Assembly: GCA_964036275.1 (NCBI GenBank)
Contig: OZ038439.1
Location: 10,372,904 to 10,436,903, forward strand
Source of the DNA: Litoditis marina
Lineage: Eukaryota > Nematoda > Chromadorea > Rhabditida > Rhabditidae
DNA length: 64,000 nucleotides
Direction of reading: 5' to 3'
A model generated the notes under the pieces. The model worked only from the letters and a program-made list of their open reading frames with translations. It was not told the origin of the DNA and did no database searches. Below, one piece after another: positions 11,486 to 24,503 of this stretch. Position numbers and translations under genes: made by a program. The stretch's first letter is position 1, and each line of letters starts with the position of its first letter.

Positions 11486-14400
11486 TCAATCGAAAAGTGC
11501 AGCCATTTCCTTGAAAGAAGCCTCCATATGAGAGCGGAATCGAGCGGAATTCTGAAAAGAAATGAGGCTCCGACGAGAGAGTGCACAGATCAGAGAGACG
11601 CAGACGGTATTAGCCTGAAGGCGACCCCGAGGCGCAGGTAAAACGCCAATCGCCTGGGTAAGACCCAAACTCGAAATTGTAGTTTGAGCTCTTCTCTAGG
11701 TTAATTCTACATATTTTCCCGTTGATATTTACACAGTAGAAAATTATGTTACCGTATTCTCCGCGGAATGATAGCTGGAAATGTGAGCGAGAATACAGTG
11801 GTTTCCACCGAAACGATAGCAGACTCCTGAAAGTAAGAAAACCCGTGAATCAGAATGTATAGGTGGAAAAGACCTATTACGATCAGAAACAAGGAAAACT
11901 GCAGAAAAGTTTTTGACAAAAATAAACACTTCAAAAATGATGACAATTAAGACGTCCCGACGTGTTTCACGTGCTCGACGTGTTTTCAGTGTGTAAAGAA
12001 CACATTAAGACGTGACCTTTGACCTACCGTAACCCGTCTTGGCAACTGCTCCGAAACATCCACCCAACCACGTGTTTTTCACGTTAGCGTCTTCGTCTAC
12101 CGAGTTGGTCATATTGGGGGCCTGAAAAATCGATAAACTTAACGATCGATAATAGGGATCGTAACATCTTTGAACAAAACTAGTTTTGCAAAAATTTAAA
12201 ATTCGCGTAAAACCGTGAATAAGCAGTTAATACGTAATGTATTTCCCTAGCAGTAGTTTCTCGTTCCTCGAAAACCGGGTGGTTGTAAACAAAAAGCTGT
12301 AAAGTGTAAATAACAACAACCTAACTAAACCCACATGAGATGTGGACAGTAGCCATTGTTGTGCAATATAATGATCGAGGAATGCAGATGAGATTCCCGT
12401 TCCCTTCGATAGAATATACAGTACAAACAAGTGACGATCGAAACCACGACCAACCATACATTCTCTGGAAAAAATATAGAATACATTCTCTGGAATATAA
12501 CTTATCTGCTGTGTTGTAGTTTGAACCTACGGTCAGACAATGACTTGCAACACACCTATTACCCCATATGCTTTACCAGACAACCACCATACAAAGCGCC
12601 TAAGACATGGAAGAACCAAACATACCGTGATTTTCGTGACCTTCGCACATAATGTAGATCAAACTATAACTCTGACTCATTACAACTGAAACGCAGCGCG
12701 ATCAAACTACAAGTACATATTAGAATGCTTGTATGTGCCTCTTGAGTCATTCCCTGAGCGACCCTTATTAAGAGGAGAATGATATAAATATGAATTTTGA
12801 ATAAGAGAAAACAATCATAATCAACACGACTAGGTATTAGGCAATACGTTAAATGTCAATTACGCGTAACAGGGCAAACGTACCCTTTTTTCAGCTTTTC
12901 TCTCCTTTAACCCTTTTGAATTGCCACATATTATGTGGAAAGTCACTTGTTCAATCGCCGATGTGTTCTATTCTATTCTATTCTATTCTATAATAACATT
13001 TTATGAAACTAACTTGTTAGTCTTGCTGTGTTTGTTACACGCGTTCTTCAACAGTGCTCGGCGAGACTCTTTCTGAAACAAACAAAAGGATCACACTCTT
13101 AAAGGCACGGCAACATGAAAATGAGCGAAGCAGCTTTTTAGGTTAAAAAATAGATACAATTTTAAAAAAGGCGAATCATATTCCCTTCTGTTCAATTTTT
13201 CATACTTTAAATAATTTATCAACTCAAACTCTCGCCTGTGTCCGTCTGCCCAATGTTCTATGAGTAATTGTAAATGTGAAAGACAAAAACACTAATTTCC
13301 ATAAAGGAACACCATACTACTCCAGTATTCCGTGAATACATGTATTTTGAACCATGATAACCCCTACCGTCATATTTGGATCCTGCATGGCCTTGACGAA
13401 AGCGCAGGATTCCTCGGATACAGTACGCAGGGTTTCCGTGCGGGAGTATTTGAACTGACGCACCGAGGCGGGTTCGTAGGTCAACACAAAATGACCCTGG
13501 TCCTGTAGATACTACATTATCAATAAAGAGATGAATTATCATTACTCCCTCTAAATCTGAAATGGAACTCGGCCAGCAATTTTACCTTTCTCCTCTGTGG
13601 AACTATGGGCATATAAGAACAGTGTTGTAAAAAGTTAAAAACCTGAAACGTTAAAGGAGACCGGAACATAACTTGAGCAGAGGTTTTGTTTTGGGGTGCT
13701 TCTAACTGTATTGAGATCAGAGAGTACAAATAACTCGTATATTAGTTTGATCAGTCCACGTGACATTCACATGACAATGCCGCGCGACACGCAACGCGTC
13801 CAATCAAAAGTAGGATATAGCAGCTTTACGAAACACCATGTTGCTCTCCGGTCTCCTTAACTATGTTGCGAATTTTGAACGATCTGAAACTTCTAAACCC
13901 AAAACGTGAACGGTGGTGTAGAACACAAACGGCCTAAACTTTTCCCTATGTTTCCCAGCCGAAACAGTACCGGAACACAAAAAACTCACCCTGAAAGTGG
14001 CCAATTGTAGTGCCATTTGAACAAATGCATCTGGGGATACTCCACACTTCTTCAAAAGACCTTTGCCGAAATTTCTGAAATAACTTTGTACATCGAGTTT
14101 TTGTGTTCCAAGATGTGAATAGACAAAACATACACACTTAGTTAAACAAGTATATAATTATGTATAAAAGTGGATGTGAATTTTGAAAAATACGGTGCAC
14201 GTGGCTCTACTTTGATGTATTTGAATATAAGACGCTGCAATATATATGACCCCACTAAATCCGACAAATACACACATTTCTCGAAAATGTTGTGCAAAAT
14301 CGTGCGCAGCGCGGAGCGCTGCGCAGATTAGTTTTTGTTCAAAGGTCTGCAGACATTACAAAACGGATTATTACAATTTTCTTCAAAGTATGTCGACCAT

Positions 14401-17400
14401 TTTCTTAGATTTTTGCATGAATCACTGAAGGGCAACACGTCTACAGGATACTAAGTTCACGTTCCAAGTAGAATTTATTGAGAGGAGTTAGAGGGCCCAA
14501 CGTCTCGCAAAAATGGCTTCCGTGCGGGGCGGCGGCGGCGGCACCGGCGCCGGCGACAAAAGTGTCCGCCTCCTCAAATCTCGGCATAGTTTCGCACAAA
14601 ATTAACTTATTCAAAACACACTTACATTTTTGAAAAGCTCTGAAAAAGTTGAGGTATACGTATTTTCCAGGTATGTCTGAAATTTGAATATTACGTGTGA
14701 GAGAGCCAAAAATGGTCTCGCAAAAAATCATGGATAGACCGGTTTCGTGAAAATAAAAATGAAAGAACAGTTTAACGTGTAGTAGGAAGACGTTTTCCAA
14801 TGACGAACTCATGACAGGCGGGTACAGCTTGGTTTTCACTCCTACTCACATGTCTCATTGGCGGATTGGATAAACGCTCTATTCACGCACGGCGAACGAA
14901 GGTTCGATTCCTGCCTGGAGTCTATAGTGGAGAATTTGCTATCACTTGAATGAGGTTACAACTACACCAAACGTTCTGCACTACGGCACGGTTTGAAACT
15001 CCAATAGAAAAACATAACTTTCCTTGTTTAGCTTATTGTTCAAAAATATTATTTTTTATCAAAAATGACCGTTACTTCGTAACCATAGAAAGAGAGTTCA
15101 ATTAGTATGAAAAACGAGTGTAAAGAAAGTAAAGATTAGTTTTGGATAAATATGTACAAGAAATATAAAAGAAGTCCAATAAAAATATTTTGAGGAAAAT
15201 GCTAATCTCGCTTCTCTTGAAAACAACGGAGTATAAGCTAGATTATCGTGAGTCGCAGTCAGGAGTTTTCTTCCGACAACCAAAAAGTAGGTATCCTTTT
15301 TTTGAAATTCTGAACCGAGCGAGATTAGAGTTTTCCTCAAAATATTTTTATTGGACTTCTTTTATATTTCTTGTACATATTTATCCAAAACTAATCTTTA
15401 CTTTCTTTACACTCGTTTTTCATACTAATACATATAGGTTGTCACGAAAGTGGTTTCTCTTTTGACCATGTGTATTCAAAAACCTTGCACACGAAAAATC
15501 AACAGAAAGAACAGGATGTACGCATGTACTTGGCGGTGTGGTTTTACACATGGTTGATGCAATATTCGTTTTTCAGCGATTCACAGTACAATATCTCATG
15601 CATCGCAATAAAATACACAACGACGAGCGAAAAAGTTATTTTCAAGTTTTCATTGTGGGGACATATAAATTGCAGCGTCTTATATTGATCTTTCCGTACG
15701 ACATTCGTGAATTATGAATTGTGTTGTGTTCAAACTACAACTCAGCACAGGTTGTAGTTCAAACTACAACTTGAATCCTCCCCTATACCTGAACACAGTA
15801 GCGGCTAGGTCCAGGTCATCAGCAGCAGTTTTGTGAGCCGCAGCACATCGCTCAATCTCACTGCTCATCTGAAATTAAATGGTTTGATTTCGGATTGATG
15901 ATTATATTAAATATAACATAATGGGCACGGGTAAGGATAAATATATGTTTTTCTCTCCAGTTTCGAACACTCTCCAGCACATGAGAGAGTGCGTAGATCA
16001 GAGACACGCAGATGCAGTGACCGTTTGCCATTTGACCTACTTTTTTCATTCAACCTGACCATTTCTCACCTCGGGGCTAATTTCAATCTGTAATTTTTGT
16101 ACGAATTTCAGTTTCTTTCCGTCTTCCTCTGAAATCTGCTCCATTTTGTGTTGTTCTTCGAGAGGTGGATAACTGGAAAATAAGATTGTTTAAAATTGCA
16201 TTTTTCAAGTTTTCTTGCTCCAAGTTTGCCCAAAATCAACTATTCAATAAAAGTACACTTCGGCAGCCCGACATTTTTCTCATAGCTTTGTAATGAAATA
16301 TCTGGTCTCGGGGCCCGAACCCAACCTAATTTGGAGGTAAACACACAATCGGATTGGTTGATAATCAAAGCAGCTTTTTGTAATCTTACAGTTCGCATGA
16401 CTGAGTTACCGCAGAGAAAAAGTGTACAGCTTAAATCTAATCCAACATGTGGGTCATATCACCCAATAACCACCTTTTAGGCAACCTAACCGGCATTCAG
16501 TACCATTTTCGGTTACAGGTAACCAAAACCGCAGATGAATACCGAACCTGAGCACATCCGTCTCCAATTTGATGAAGTCCTCGAGAAGGGTGTCGAACTC
16601 CGCCCCATCTGCCACCGAATGCTCCACCAGACAACCACCCTAAAATATAAACTAGATTGCGTTCCATAAAAAGGAGGGAGAACTGAGTATTTAATAATAA
16701 TAATAATAATAATAAACTTTATCAGTATAGTGATGGACAAACAAAGAATTACCAATTTAAACCATATGAACTGATATTTGAGAAAATAAAGAAAAATTAA
16801 AACTAGTACATACACAAGTTGCTAATTTGTTGATACTACTGAGACTCAGTGAGAAGACCTAGATGAAAAGGGTACCCATTTAGATAATGACTGTGAAGAT
16901 TCTATGACAAAACGTATTCCAAAGGACAACCTATTTACAAGGGAGCGTTGATCAGACTACAAAGTACAAACAAATATGGGATGAAACCCTACAAACGACT
17001 TACTACAGAAAACATTTATACTACTTACACAACGTTAGCTTGGAAAAATATCGCGCGGATACAATGAATTCAATTTTGTTGAAAATTAGTTCTGAAGAGA
17101 ATACATCATATTATAGAGTTGTAGATACCTCTGCATTCGCCGCAACGGTAAAGTTGAGTGATTTGTCCATCCAGGCATTGTGAGCACGCAACATGTTTCC
17201 CAAAAACTTGGAGTACACGTCAGGATTACTCTGGAAAGAGAACAAAATGAAAATAATATTCTCTGGAACAACGCGGGGTTCGCTTCTTTCCACGCAAATC
17301 TATAGTTCGCACATTTCCCAACTGGACTTGGGCAGCTTGCCAATGAAATTTCAAAGCAGTTTTTGAACATGTTGAAATACTTCAAAACAATAGAAATTTA

Positions 17401-20400
17401 TAAGAAGGGTTCTTCCCCTTTGCTATAATTCGTATTCAAAGAAACTTTCAGCAGAATATTTGTTATTTCTATATAACAGTCTTCCGAAGTTTATGGCACG
17501 CTGCCAACGAGTCCAGTTGGGAAATCTCAGAACGATTGGCGCCAATTTTCTTCGATTGGCCAGCTACAAAAGCGAGAGAGTGTGCAGGTCAATGAGGCAG
17601 CAGACATCTGGGTCTCTCTGACCTGCACACTCTCTCGCTCAGCCAATACAAACTGGCTGGCCAATTGGTTGAGAATTGTCTGAGATGTGAGCACTATATA
17701 CGGTGTAGTTGGCTGAATCCGGCGGTGTATGTAGTTTGGTCTCGTCACTTTTCGGTCCAACTTTGTGATTTGCGACTTGTATTTTGATCAAACTACAACA
17801 AAATTTGTTGAATCCTCGTCTTTTCATGTGAGCGAAAATGTTATCCCGATAAACCTCCAAATTAAGATGCAGAGGCCAAAACAGTGTAACTTTAAGCTTC
17901 ATCAATACTTAACGTTCATAGGTAGTATTTAGTAATCTTAGTTTAGTTATATATTTAATGCATTCATTCTACTTAACTTTATCTCATGTAATCAAAATTC
18001 TGCTTACTCAATCATTTGATTGTCAAGCGGGAAACTCCAGCTCATAAAAACGTTTCCGTTTCCGTGGTTACTCCTGAGTACGTATGCTAGAAGATCCCGG
18101 CACCTTCATCCCGTCCTGCGTCTCTCGCTCTGTCTCACTATTTCTCGTCTCTTACATCCCGGCGGGATGAAAAGAGCAAAGAAATAGCGTATGTTTCAGG
18201 AGACGCAGAATGGGATGCAGGTGCCGGGATCTTCTAGCATACGTACTATGGTGTGTGGTAGAGTTTTCTTGTGATTGCTACCAAAGAATTGGAGTTCAGC
18301 GGACTTTTCTGACCCAGACTCGACCTCCCTATTCCCAAACCCTACCGGGCTGTATCCATAGTCCTTGTTTTCGTCCAAAATGACACAGAAACCGGCACTC
18401 TCGATTTCGTGCAAAGTGGCACGATTCACGCGATTTCGCAGGAAGAATCGATCACGATTTTCGGCCCAACGGTCCCTGGAAAGTCAGTTCGGTCAGTGTT
18501 CAATTTCTGTTCATCCTATCATGATGAATGGAGATCAAAAAACAAAAATGTTCTTGTTATTGGTTTATTCGTGATCTATGAATTTTAATCGAAATGTGCA
18601 ACCAATTAAAGTCGATCTATGACTGCAAAACGAGTTCTAGGAAAAGTTTTTTTTCTAAAACTTCTACTAATACTGTAGAAGGTCACGTAGAAATGAACTG
18701 GACTATACGATCCGTAGTCTGACCTTTTGTCAGTCGTTAGAGCAGGTACATTGGCAGCTGGACCAGTCACCCGCGTATCTTCCCGTGAGAAAAGCTCGGC
18801 CATGATCCTGCAGAAACCAAAGTTAAAACATATATTTCTTTAACCAACTTTTGATTCTATTTACATGCTTCAATTATAAATTTTGGAACAAACAATCATC
18901 TTGTTTCACCGTGGTTTGTGTGGCGGGTGAAATGGATGAATCGATACTCAAAATTATGCTGTGCTTTTTTGTACCTGTAACGTTTTCAATCCTCACATGA
19001 ACGGTAGTACGGTAGTCAAGAATGAAAATGGTAAATAGTAAACAAAAATCAAAGTTACATTTTCTTCTCGGTTTTTCAGATATGACTTGGGTGGGTAATT
19101 GAAATGCCGAGCAGGTGATAGGGGGGGGGGGGGGGGGGGGGGGGGGTGTGGTCAGACTACATGTTTTCTATGAACGTACTTGGTGAGCTCGTCGATAGTG
19201 TAGATTTTATTCTTGTCATCACAAACTTCTAGACGGTAGATACCACCCTTGTACATGAGAATCACGTGCTTCGAGATGCCTGAAATACATGAAAACGTTA
19301 ATAAAATATGACAAAGGAGGTTAAAACATTAGAATTGTCATCAAATTTGCGTGAAATATTCTAAATTTCGAACAAATCTTTCAACAAAACCACGAGGTTT
19401 TCACGTGACGATTGAATATTATAAACCCAATAATCTGTATAGTCGTCGCCAACGGAAAGGCGGGAGGGTACTGTATATCTCACTTTTCGCTGTGTACGCA
19501 CACATGTCTTCGATTCCTAAGCTTGCCCGCTATGTGCTCTAATAGCGCAGTGGCTAGCGCCCTGCTACGATTCTTTTGCTCGCAGGTTCGATTCCGGCGA
19601 GAGACAGAAATTTATAAATTTGGCACTCACTATAGTCATGTAATACGTATCTTTTAACGTAAAAAATTCACGCGAAACTTCCAGATAAATTTTTACGTTG
19701 CACATGAGCACAGGCCCAGTAAGGTACATACAGCATACCGTACTGTTGCCAATAGTCGCATTTCTCCCCGGGAACACGTGTGGTTGCGTACATCTTCGTG
19801 AAGTGACGAGCACAGATCAGACCGCCACCTGGCTGGAATAGGGCCAATTCTTTATGTAACCGGGTTTTTTGGTAGCCTAACCGGTTTTTGGTAACCCTTT
19901 TTTAGGTTACCTCACAGTAACCGGTAGGTAACCTAAAACTAAAATCCGGTTACAAAACAAACTAACGGTAAAAACCACATTTTATGTCGAAAAAACAGGT
20001 AACCGGTTTTCATTTTTGGTTAACGACCGGTTATCTACTGAGGTGACCCGAAAAATGGTTACCAAAGAACCCGGTCACGTATAGAATTCACCCTGGAATA
20101 GTGAACATTAATTGCGGCGGTGTGCAGTTATATTCTGTGTTTTTGCTGCCCAAAGCATATGTTATTTTTCTGCCCTTACATCCGGCTGCGATGATAGCCT
20201 CGTGAGACGTGGCCAAAAACGAGAGACTCGTCTGCGCCTCTCTCATTTACACACTCTCAACTGTCAAGAACTACCCGGCGGTTGCCCGGCAATTGCCGTA
20301 CTTTTCCTACTTGTATCTGTCATTCAGCGACAGAGTATGCTCATTCGAAATGAAACAACAGTTTTGCAATCATTTGGAACCAGTTTCGGTCGAGCTGAGG

Positions 20401-23400
20401 TTTTTTTCTATCTGAGTTTCAAGTTCACACGTGATTTGTTTTTTTTTCTAACTGACCGCATCGACCGTTTGTCTCAAGGTCTGCGTTTCTCTCATTTACA
20501 CGCACTCTCATCTGTCAAGTACTGCCTGGTACTTGCCCGGGAACTGCCCGCCAACTGACCGCATCTACCGTCTGTCGGTCGTTCGCCAGATGCCCCATGA
20601 CGTAGACGTAGATCAAATGAGCCGCCCGCACCGCCACCGTCGCCGGTTCGCTCTCAAATGTAGTCGTATTTGCCACACTGCTGTTGATGGGGAGGGGAGA
20701 TCTGGAAACAATTAGAATTGTTTTTTTTAATTAATAAACTTATGTATGTTCACTTGTTCCTGAAATAGAGGGAAAACCAGACACTACTCACATTATTGCT
20801 GGTTCCCCCACTTTTCACTTTCATCTGTTTTTTTTCTGTCTTTATTCTTAATCCCACATTATCAATATATCAACCGTGATAGGAATATTCGGTAGAGAGT
20901 GGTGACTTGGCTGAGTTTTTTGATTGGTTGAAAACAAAATGGGAATAGTGTATGAGAAAAGATACGCAGACTGAAATTGGAACGCCAGGATATTGGTGCA
21001 TACGGCCTGTGAAACTGATTGCAAAACCACTCTGGCACTGGAATCCTATTCTGCGTCCCACTTCTTTCTTCCTACTTCCTAGAGTATTTGAAGAGAGATA
21101 GGTTGAGAGCTGCATCATAGAATGTGTTTGCATCAGCTCTCGGCTTCCGAATCATGCGGTTCTTCAATAGGTTTATGTACTGAAAATAAGCTAGGCGATG
21201 TCAGCTTCCTACTGTAGGTCTCCACGTACACAATGACCAGACTATAGTTCCCACCTGCCATACAAATATGCGTATTTCTCCCAGAATCCAGTTACGTAAT
21301 TGTCGTTTAAATATGACTTGATTCGAGCCAAATTGTGCAGTCTCCGTCCCTCTTTGTTCAGAAAATCGTGGGCCAATTCGGTCACAACCGAGAACTCGTT
21401 CTGTAAGATGAAAAACTTTAGTGAAACTTATTAGTAGGAGTTGCTTGAGAATAGGCAGAACAAAACTGTAAATATAGACTTATTTGATGTGTCTGACTGT
21501 AGTTTGGTCCCGTGTTCGTGCACATATAAGTTCACGAGTTGGAAGGATACAACCAAGTTCCTATTCGCCTAATCTTTTACATCTGAAAATGAAACGAACT
21601 GTTTTTATTTTTTTTCGCCAACATCTTGTTATTTTTTCCAACGCACTCATTATGAACACCTCACGCGGTTTTGCAAATATGGAGGTTATTTTACATAAAG
21701 GTACCAAACAAGGAATAAATTTGAGTAAACCGGCCTCTAATTGTTATTCTGCTCAGTTATATATCGATGAAAATGGTTCATACCTCAGGTAGAAGTGGTT
21801 TGACTGAGTCGAGATATTTCTGTACAGTTTCATCCAAATCGGGACAAGAGGGAGAGGGCAGCAAGAGATCACACGAGAGCAGGAGAGGGGGAGACAACGA
21901 GAGCACTTTTCTCAACAACTGAAACAATCATGGTCTCGACTAAGTTGTAGTTTGATGCCGAATCACACTACAAACAGAGCTGACTAAGACAACATTTTAT
22001 TTTTGTTCAGGGCAGTATTTAATATCCTTAGATGAGGCTACGGAGGTACAAAATATGAAAAAAGAAGATTCAATTCAATAGAAGCACCACGCTGGAGTTG
22101 CAGTAAGAATCAAGAATGAATAAGTTTATAATTTCATTTCTTCTCAAACAAAAAGATACACACTCGGGTAAATAAAATATCCTTTATCACCTTTTCTACT
22201 CGTAAAATGAAAACTCACGGCCCAACATTTGGTTCTCCAGGATGGCTTTTTCGCATTTTCGTACAAATATCCGCGGTACGAGAAAAGGGTTCTAAACAGA
22301 AAAATGGAATAAAAACCCGATTCGATCAAAGATCCATATCAAAATGGTACAAACTACCGCTCAACTTGTTGATAGGCTTATTGCCCCTAGAAATGAGTGC
22401 AAGTTGTAGTTATAGTCGTCGCCAACGGAAAGGCGGTAGGGTACTATATATCTCACTTTCCGCTGTGTACGCACATATGTCTTCGATTCCTGAGCGCTGT
22501 GACTATGTGCTCTGATAACGCAGTGGTTAGCGCCCTGCTATGAATCTTTTGCTCGCAGGATCGGTTCCGGCGAGAGACATAAATTTATAAATTTGGGATT
22601 TGGCACTGACTATAGTTATTTAAATCGACTCTCGATGGATGATAACGCTAGCACGAACCCCAACTTGTACAAAGTTTTCTCGGCATTAGAGGCAAAACCT
22701 GCTGAGAACCGTGGTCAATTTCATACTATTAATACAAACTTTATACGATTTCCAAATTCTTTTCCAATTTGACCTACCTTTTCAAAAACTGTCTGAGTAT
22801 GACCACGGGAACATAGACAGACACAATGGATACGAGGCCGATCTTCAACCACTGAAATCAGGGACCATTATCAATGAGTGGGTGACGATTGAGCTCAAAT
22901 GCTTTAAGCTACAACCTATAAATCAATTTTGAAAATCAACAGAGAGTTCAAAGTATCACAATGGATTTTTTTTTACATAAAAAAACTATGTTTGCACAAA
23001 TTTGGAGAAAAACCATTCATACGGTATTTAATAGGAGACATCCGCTCAATGTGTTCAAGCTTAATCGTCACCCACTCTATCAATTTCACAAAATAACTTA
23101 TCCAATTCGTTAAAATTATCCCCCCCCCCTCAAAATATCTTCCTCTCATCTTTATTAAAACTGTAGTAAATGAGGCGGAATGCCGCGAAGGAGCAGAAAG
23201 GTTAGGTGTATGAAAGTTCGGTTAGGGGGACAGAAAGGAAAGTTAATATGAAAGAGCTGCTCGAGGGTAACTCATGAATACTATTCTTTATTCAAACTAA
23301 CCAACCTATTTTGCATACGGTTTGCATGTTTTAGTCTGTTTTGGCGGGCGCAACGCTATGTTTAGGTACCCCGGGGTACCTAAACTAGCGTTCCATTCTG

Positions 23401-24503
23401 CCCTCCTTTGACTGTTAGTCTTTGGTGGGAAAGTGAACATTTCTGCCCGCCATGAGAAAAGTTTCACTCGTGGGAGATGCAATTGGACTGGCATAATGAG
23501 CTCCTTTGAACTCCTCCTTCTCCGCGAAACTTTCTGGAAAATTCTATAATTTCGATTACAACCAACCTCCATGTATCCATTATCAAATGTAGGTAGAGCC
23601 CGCATGATGACATTCTCGGGAACTTTCAATTGATACGCAGCCAAGGCAAAGGTGGTAGCAGTGAAATACAGGGGACGCACCGGCCACAAACGGTTGTCCA
23701 GAAAATTCTGCAATCAATAAATCAATAAATGATCTAATCAGTAATTAAAAATGATACGTATCTTGGTTTACGTATCCGAGGCTCTAGAGAGTATTTGTCT
23801 CTACAGTTATGTGTGGTGAATCCACAACACAAGTCTCATGTATCGATTGAAATGTTTAAGGATCAAACTACAAAAAAATCTGAATCAAACTACAAACAGT
23901 TGTCGCCTGCTATTCTATAAAAGTCTTTCATATGAAGTAGAATAAAGATCCTAGTAATCCAAATGATAGTTGTCCAAAAATGGGGAGTAGTTTACAATTG
24001 CCCCCCCCCACCCTGGTCGAAAATGGGTTGAAAAGGGCCCGTACTACAATCGCCCCCCACCTTTGGGGGGCGATTATACACCATGCTTATTTACTGCAGG
24101 CTTGGGTTGAGTGGGGGGTGATTGTTCATCAGTTCTGGGTATGAACTATCACCTCCCATTCTGTATTGTGGGGGGTGATTGTTCATTGTCAAAGATGTAC
24201 AATGTCCCCCCACCCGTTTACCAATAACCCCCCACCTTCGTGCGATTTCAATTAGGTGGTGGTAATAGTACCACGAGGGGGGCGATTGTTGGGTGGGGGG
24301 CGATTGTACATTTTTCCCCAAAAATGGACTAAATCGTTTTCACAATTTATGAAATGGCAAATGTTGTGAGCATGAATAACAATTAAATAATTTTAAGAAC
24401 CAACGTAAATGCGATAGGCAGCCCGTTGTGGCGAGGTTGGAATATGGGTTGGGAAGGGGTAGGGGGAACGACCCTTTTTAGGGTTACTTCGCACCTGCGA
24501 CAT
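11486..24503 (-). CDS. Carnitine O-palmitoyltransferase 1, paralogue B (complete, 22 exons, 745 aa)
   Basis: Exons 5' to 3': 24405-24503, 23567-23707, 22778-22851, 22219-22291, 21784-21918, 21255-21400, 20560-20701, 19739-19832, 19180-19279, 18724-18807, 18346-18475, 17129-17230, 16548-16639, 16070-16172, 15789-15868, 13990-14074, 13368-13502, 13014-13072, 12335-12464, 12028-12121, 11753-11826, 11486-11551. Together 2238 nt without an internal stop; length is close to the roughly 770 aa of animal CPT1. Two hydrophobic segments (exons 2 and 3) precede the SYRGYLYE block; exon 13 carries VEHSVADG with catalytic His447; exon 16 has [13 protein letters not shown]; exon 17 RTETLRT; exon 19 FDRHLF and STSH of the carnitine site; exon 21 [10 protein letters not shown] follows a TTCCAG acceptor by 2 nt, suggesting trans-splicing. 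Function: acylcarnitine formation for mitochondrial fatty-acid import, outer membrane. Introns are crowded with MITEs. Confidence 0.93.
13636..13860. repeat. Dispersed repeat, copy 1 (intron 16 of CPT1 paralogue B)
   Basis: It matches 57715-57885 in reverse complement over about 170 bp. The shared blocks include CCACGTGACATTCACATGAC and the GCGCGACACGCAACGCGTCC stretch. Only two copies are seen here. Confidence 0.6.
14852..14920 (+). repeat. tRNA-derived sequence (A and B box)
   Basis: It contains an A-box-like TTGGCGGATTGG and, about 40 nt on, a B box GGTTCGATTCC. No convincing full cloverleaf with acceptor pairing is present, so this is a tRNA-derived repeat rather than a functional tRNA. 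Confidence 0.45.
15101..15429. repeat. 110-bp near-perfect inverted repeat
   Basis: Arms 15101-15210 and 15320-15429 differ at only about 2 positions and flank a spacer of about 109 bp. Open frames on both strands give the same peptide because of this symmetry; they are not genes. Confidence 0.9.
17560..17645. repeat. Inverted repeat with GACCTGCACACTCTCTCGCT arms
   Basis: The arms GCGAGAGAGTGTGCAGGTCA and TGACCTGCACACTCTCTCGC lie about 35 nt apart in intron 11 of CPT1 paralogue B. The motif recurs across the window (see findings). Confidence 0.7.
18076..18247. mobile_element. Fold-back MITE, family FB1, copy 3
   Basis: It has ends GAGTACGTATGCTAGAAG and CTTCTAGCATACGTACT, and lies in intron 11 of CPT1 paralogue B. 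Confidence 0.8.
19121..19146. repeat. Poly-G run of about 26 nt
   Basis: Uninterrupted G tract in intron 9 of CPT1 paralogue B. Length may be unreliable in the assembly. Confidence 0.8.
19438..19636 (+). mobile_element. SINE-like tRNA-promoter element, family S2, copy 1
   Basis: A unit of about 200 bp is bounded by TATAGTCGTCGCC and CACTATAGT. It carries an A-box-like TAGCGCAGTGGCTAGCGC at about 19543-19560 and a canonical B box GGTTCGATTCC at 19585-19595. Other copies lie at 22411-22616, 46680-46982 (split) and 55953-56145 (minus strand). It lies in intron 8 of CPT1 paralogue B. Confidence 0.7.
19856..20078. mobile_element. GGTAACC-rich inverted-repeat element
   Basis: The ends GTAACCGGGTTTTTTGGTAG and (inverted) GTGACCGGGTTCTTTGGTAA match, and the interior is made of GGTAACC/GGTTACC blocks. 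Partial relatives are at 16440-16526 and 29303-29405. Confidence 0.6.
20212..20553. repeat. Local duplication beside exon 7 of CPT1 paralogue B
   Basis: The blocks at about 20216-20300 and 20478-20550 share CTCTCATTTACAC, an ACTCTC-CTGTCAAG stretch and a GCCCGG-rich tail. In addition 20453-20478 resembles the exon 7 donor region at 20554-20578. Confidence 0.45.
22411..22616 (+). mobile_element. SINE-like tRNA-promoter element, family S2, copy 2
   Basis: It has the same ends and A-box region as the copy at 19438-19636. The B box is mutated to GGATCGGTTCC. It lies in intron 3 of CPT1 paralogue B. Confidence 0.65.
23290..23410. repeat. Repeat with palindromic core TACCCCGGGGTA, copy 2
   Basis: Inverted relative of 6170-6320, in intron 2 of CPT1 paralogue B. 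Confidence 0.55.
23985..24320. repeat. G/C-run element in intron 1 of CPT1 paralogue B
   Basis: It contains many [17 protein letters not shown] units in both orientations, related in style to 2742-3128. Confidence 0.5.

Larger units (their letters stand above)
14224..15686. mobile_element. 1.46-kb terminal-inverted-repeat element in intron 15 of CPT1 paralogue B
   Basis: The left end AATATAAGACGCTGCAATAT and the right end are inverted copies over about 31 bp with 2 mismatches. The interior has no transposase-like ORF. It holds a CG-rich palindrome at about 14310-14330, a tRNA-like promoter unit near 14852-14920 and a 110-bp inverted repeat at 15101-15429. It makes this the longest intron of the gene (1714 bp). 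No target duplication is evident. Confidence 0.65.

Noticed and set aside
14441..14839. 132-codon minus-strand ORF with an Ala/Gly-rich stretch
   Set aside because: It lies inside a TIR element in a CPT1 intron, has no recognisable domain and no splice or start context; the Ala run comes from a GCC/GGC repeat.
15098..15465. ORFs on both strands encoding the same peptide
   Set aside because: Direct result of the 110-bp inverted repeat; not a gene pair.
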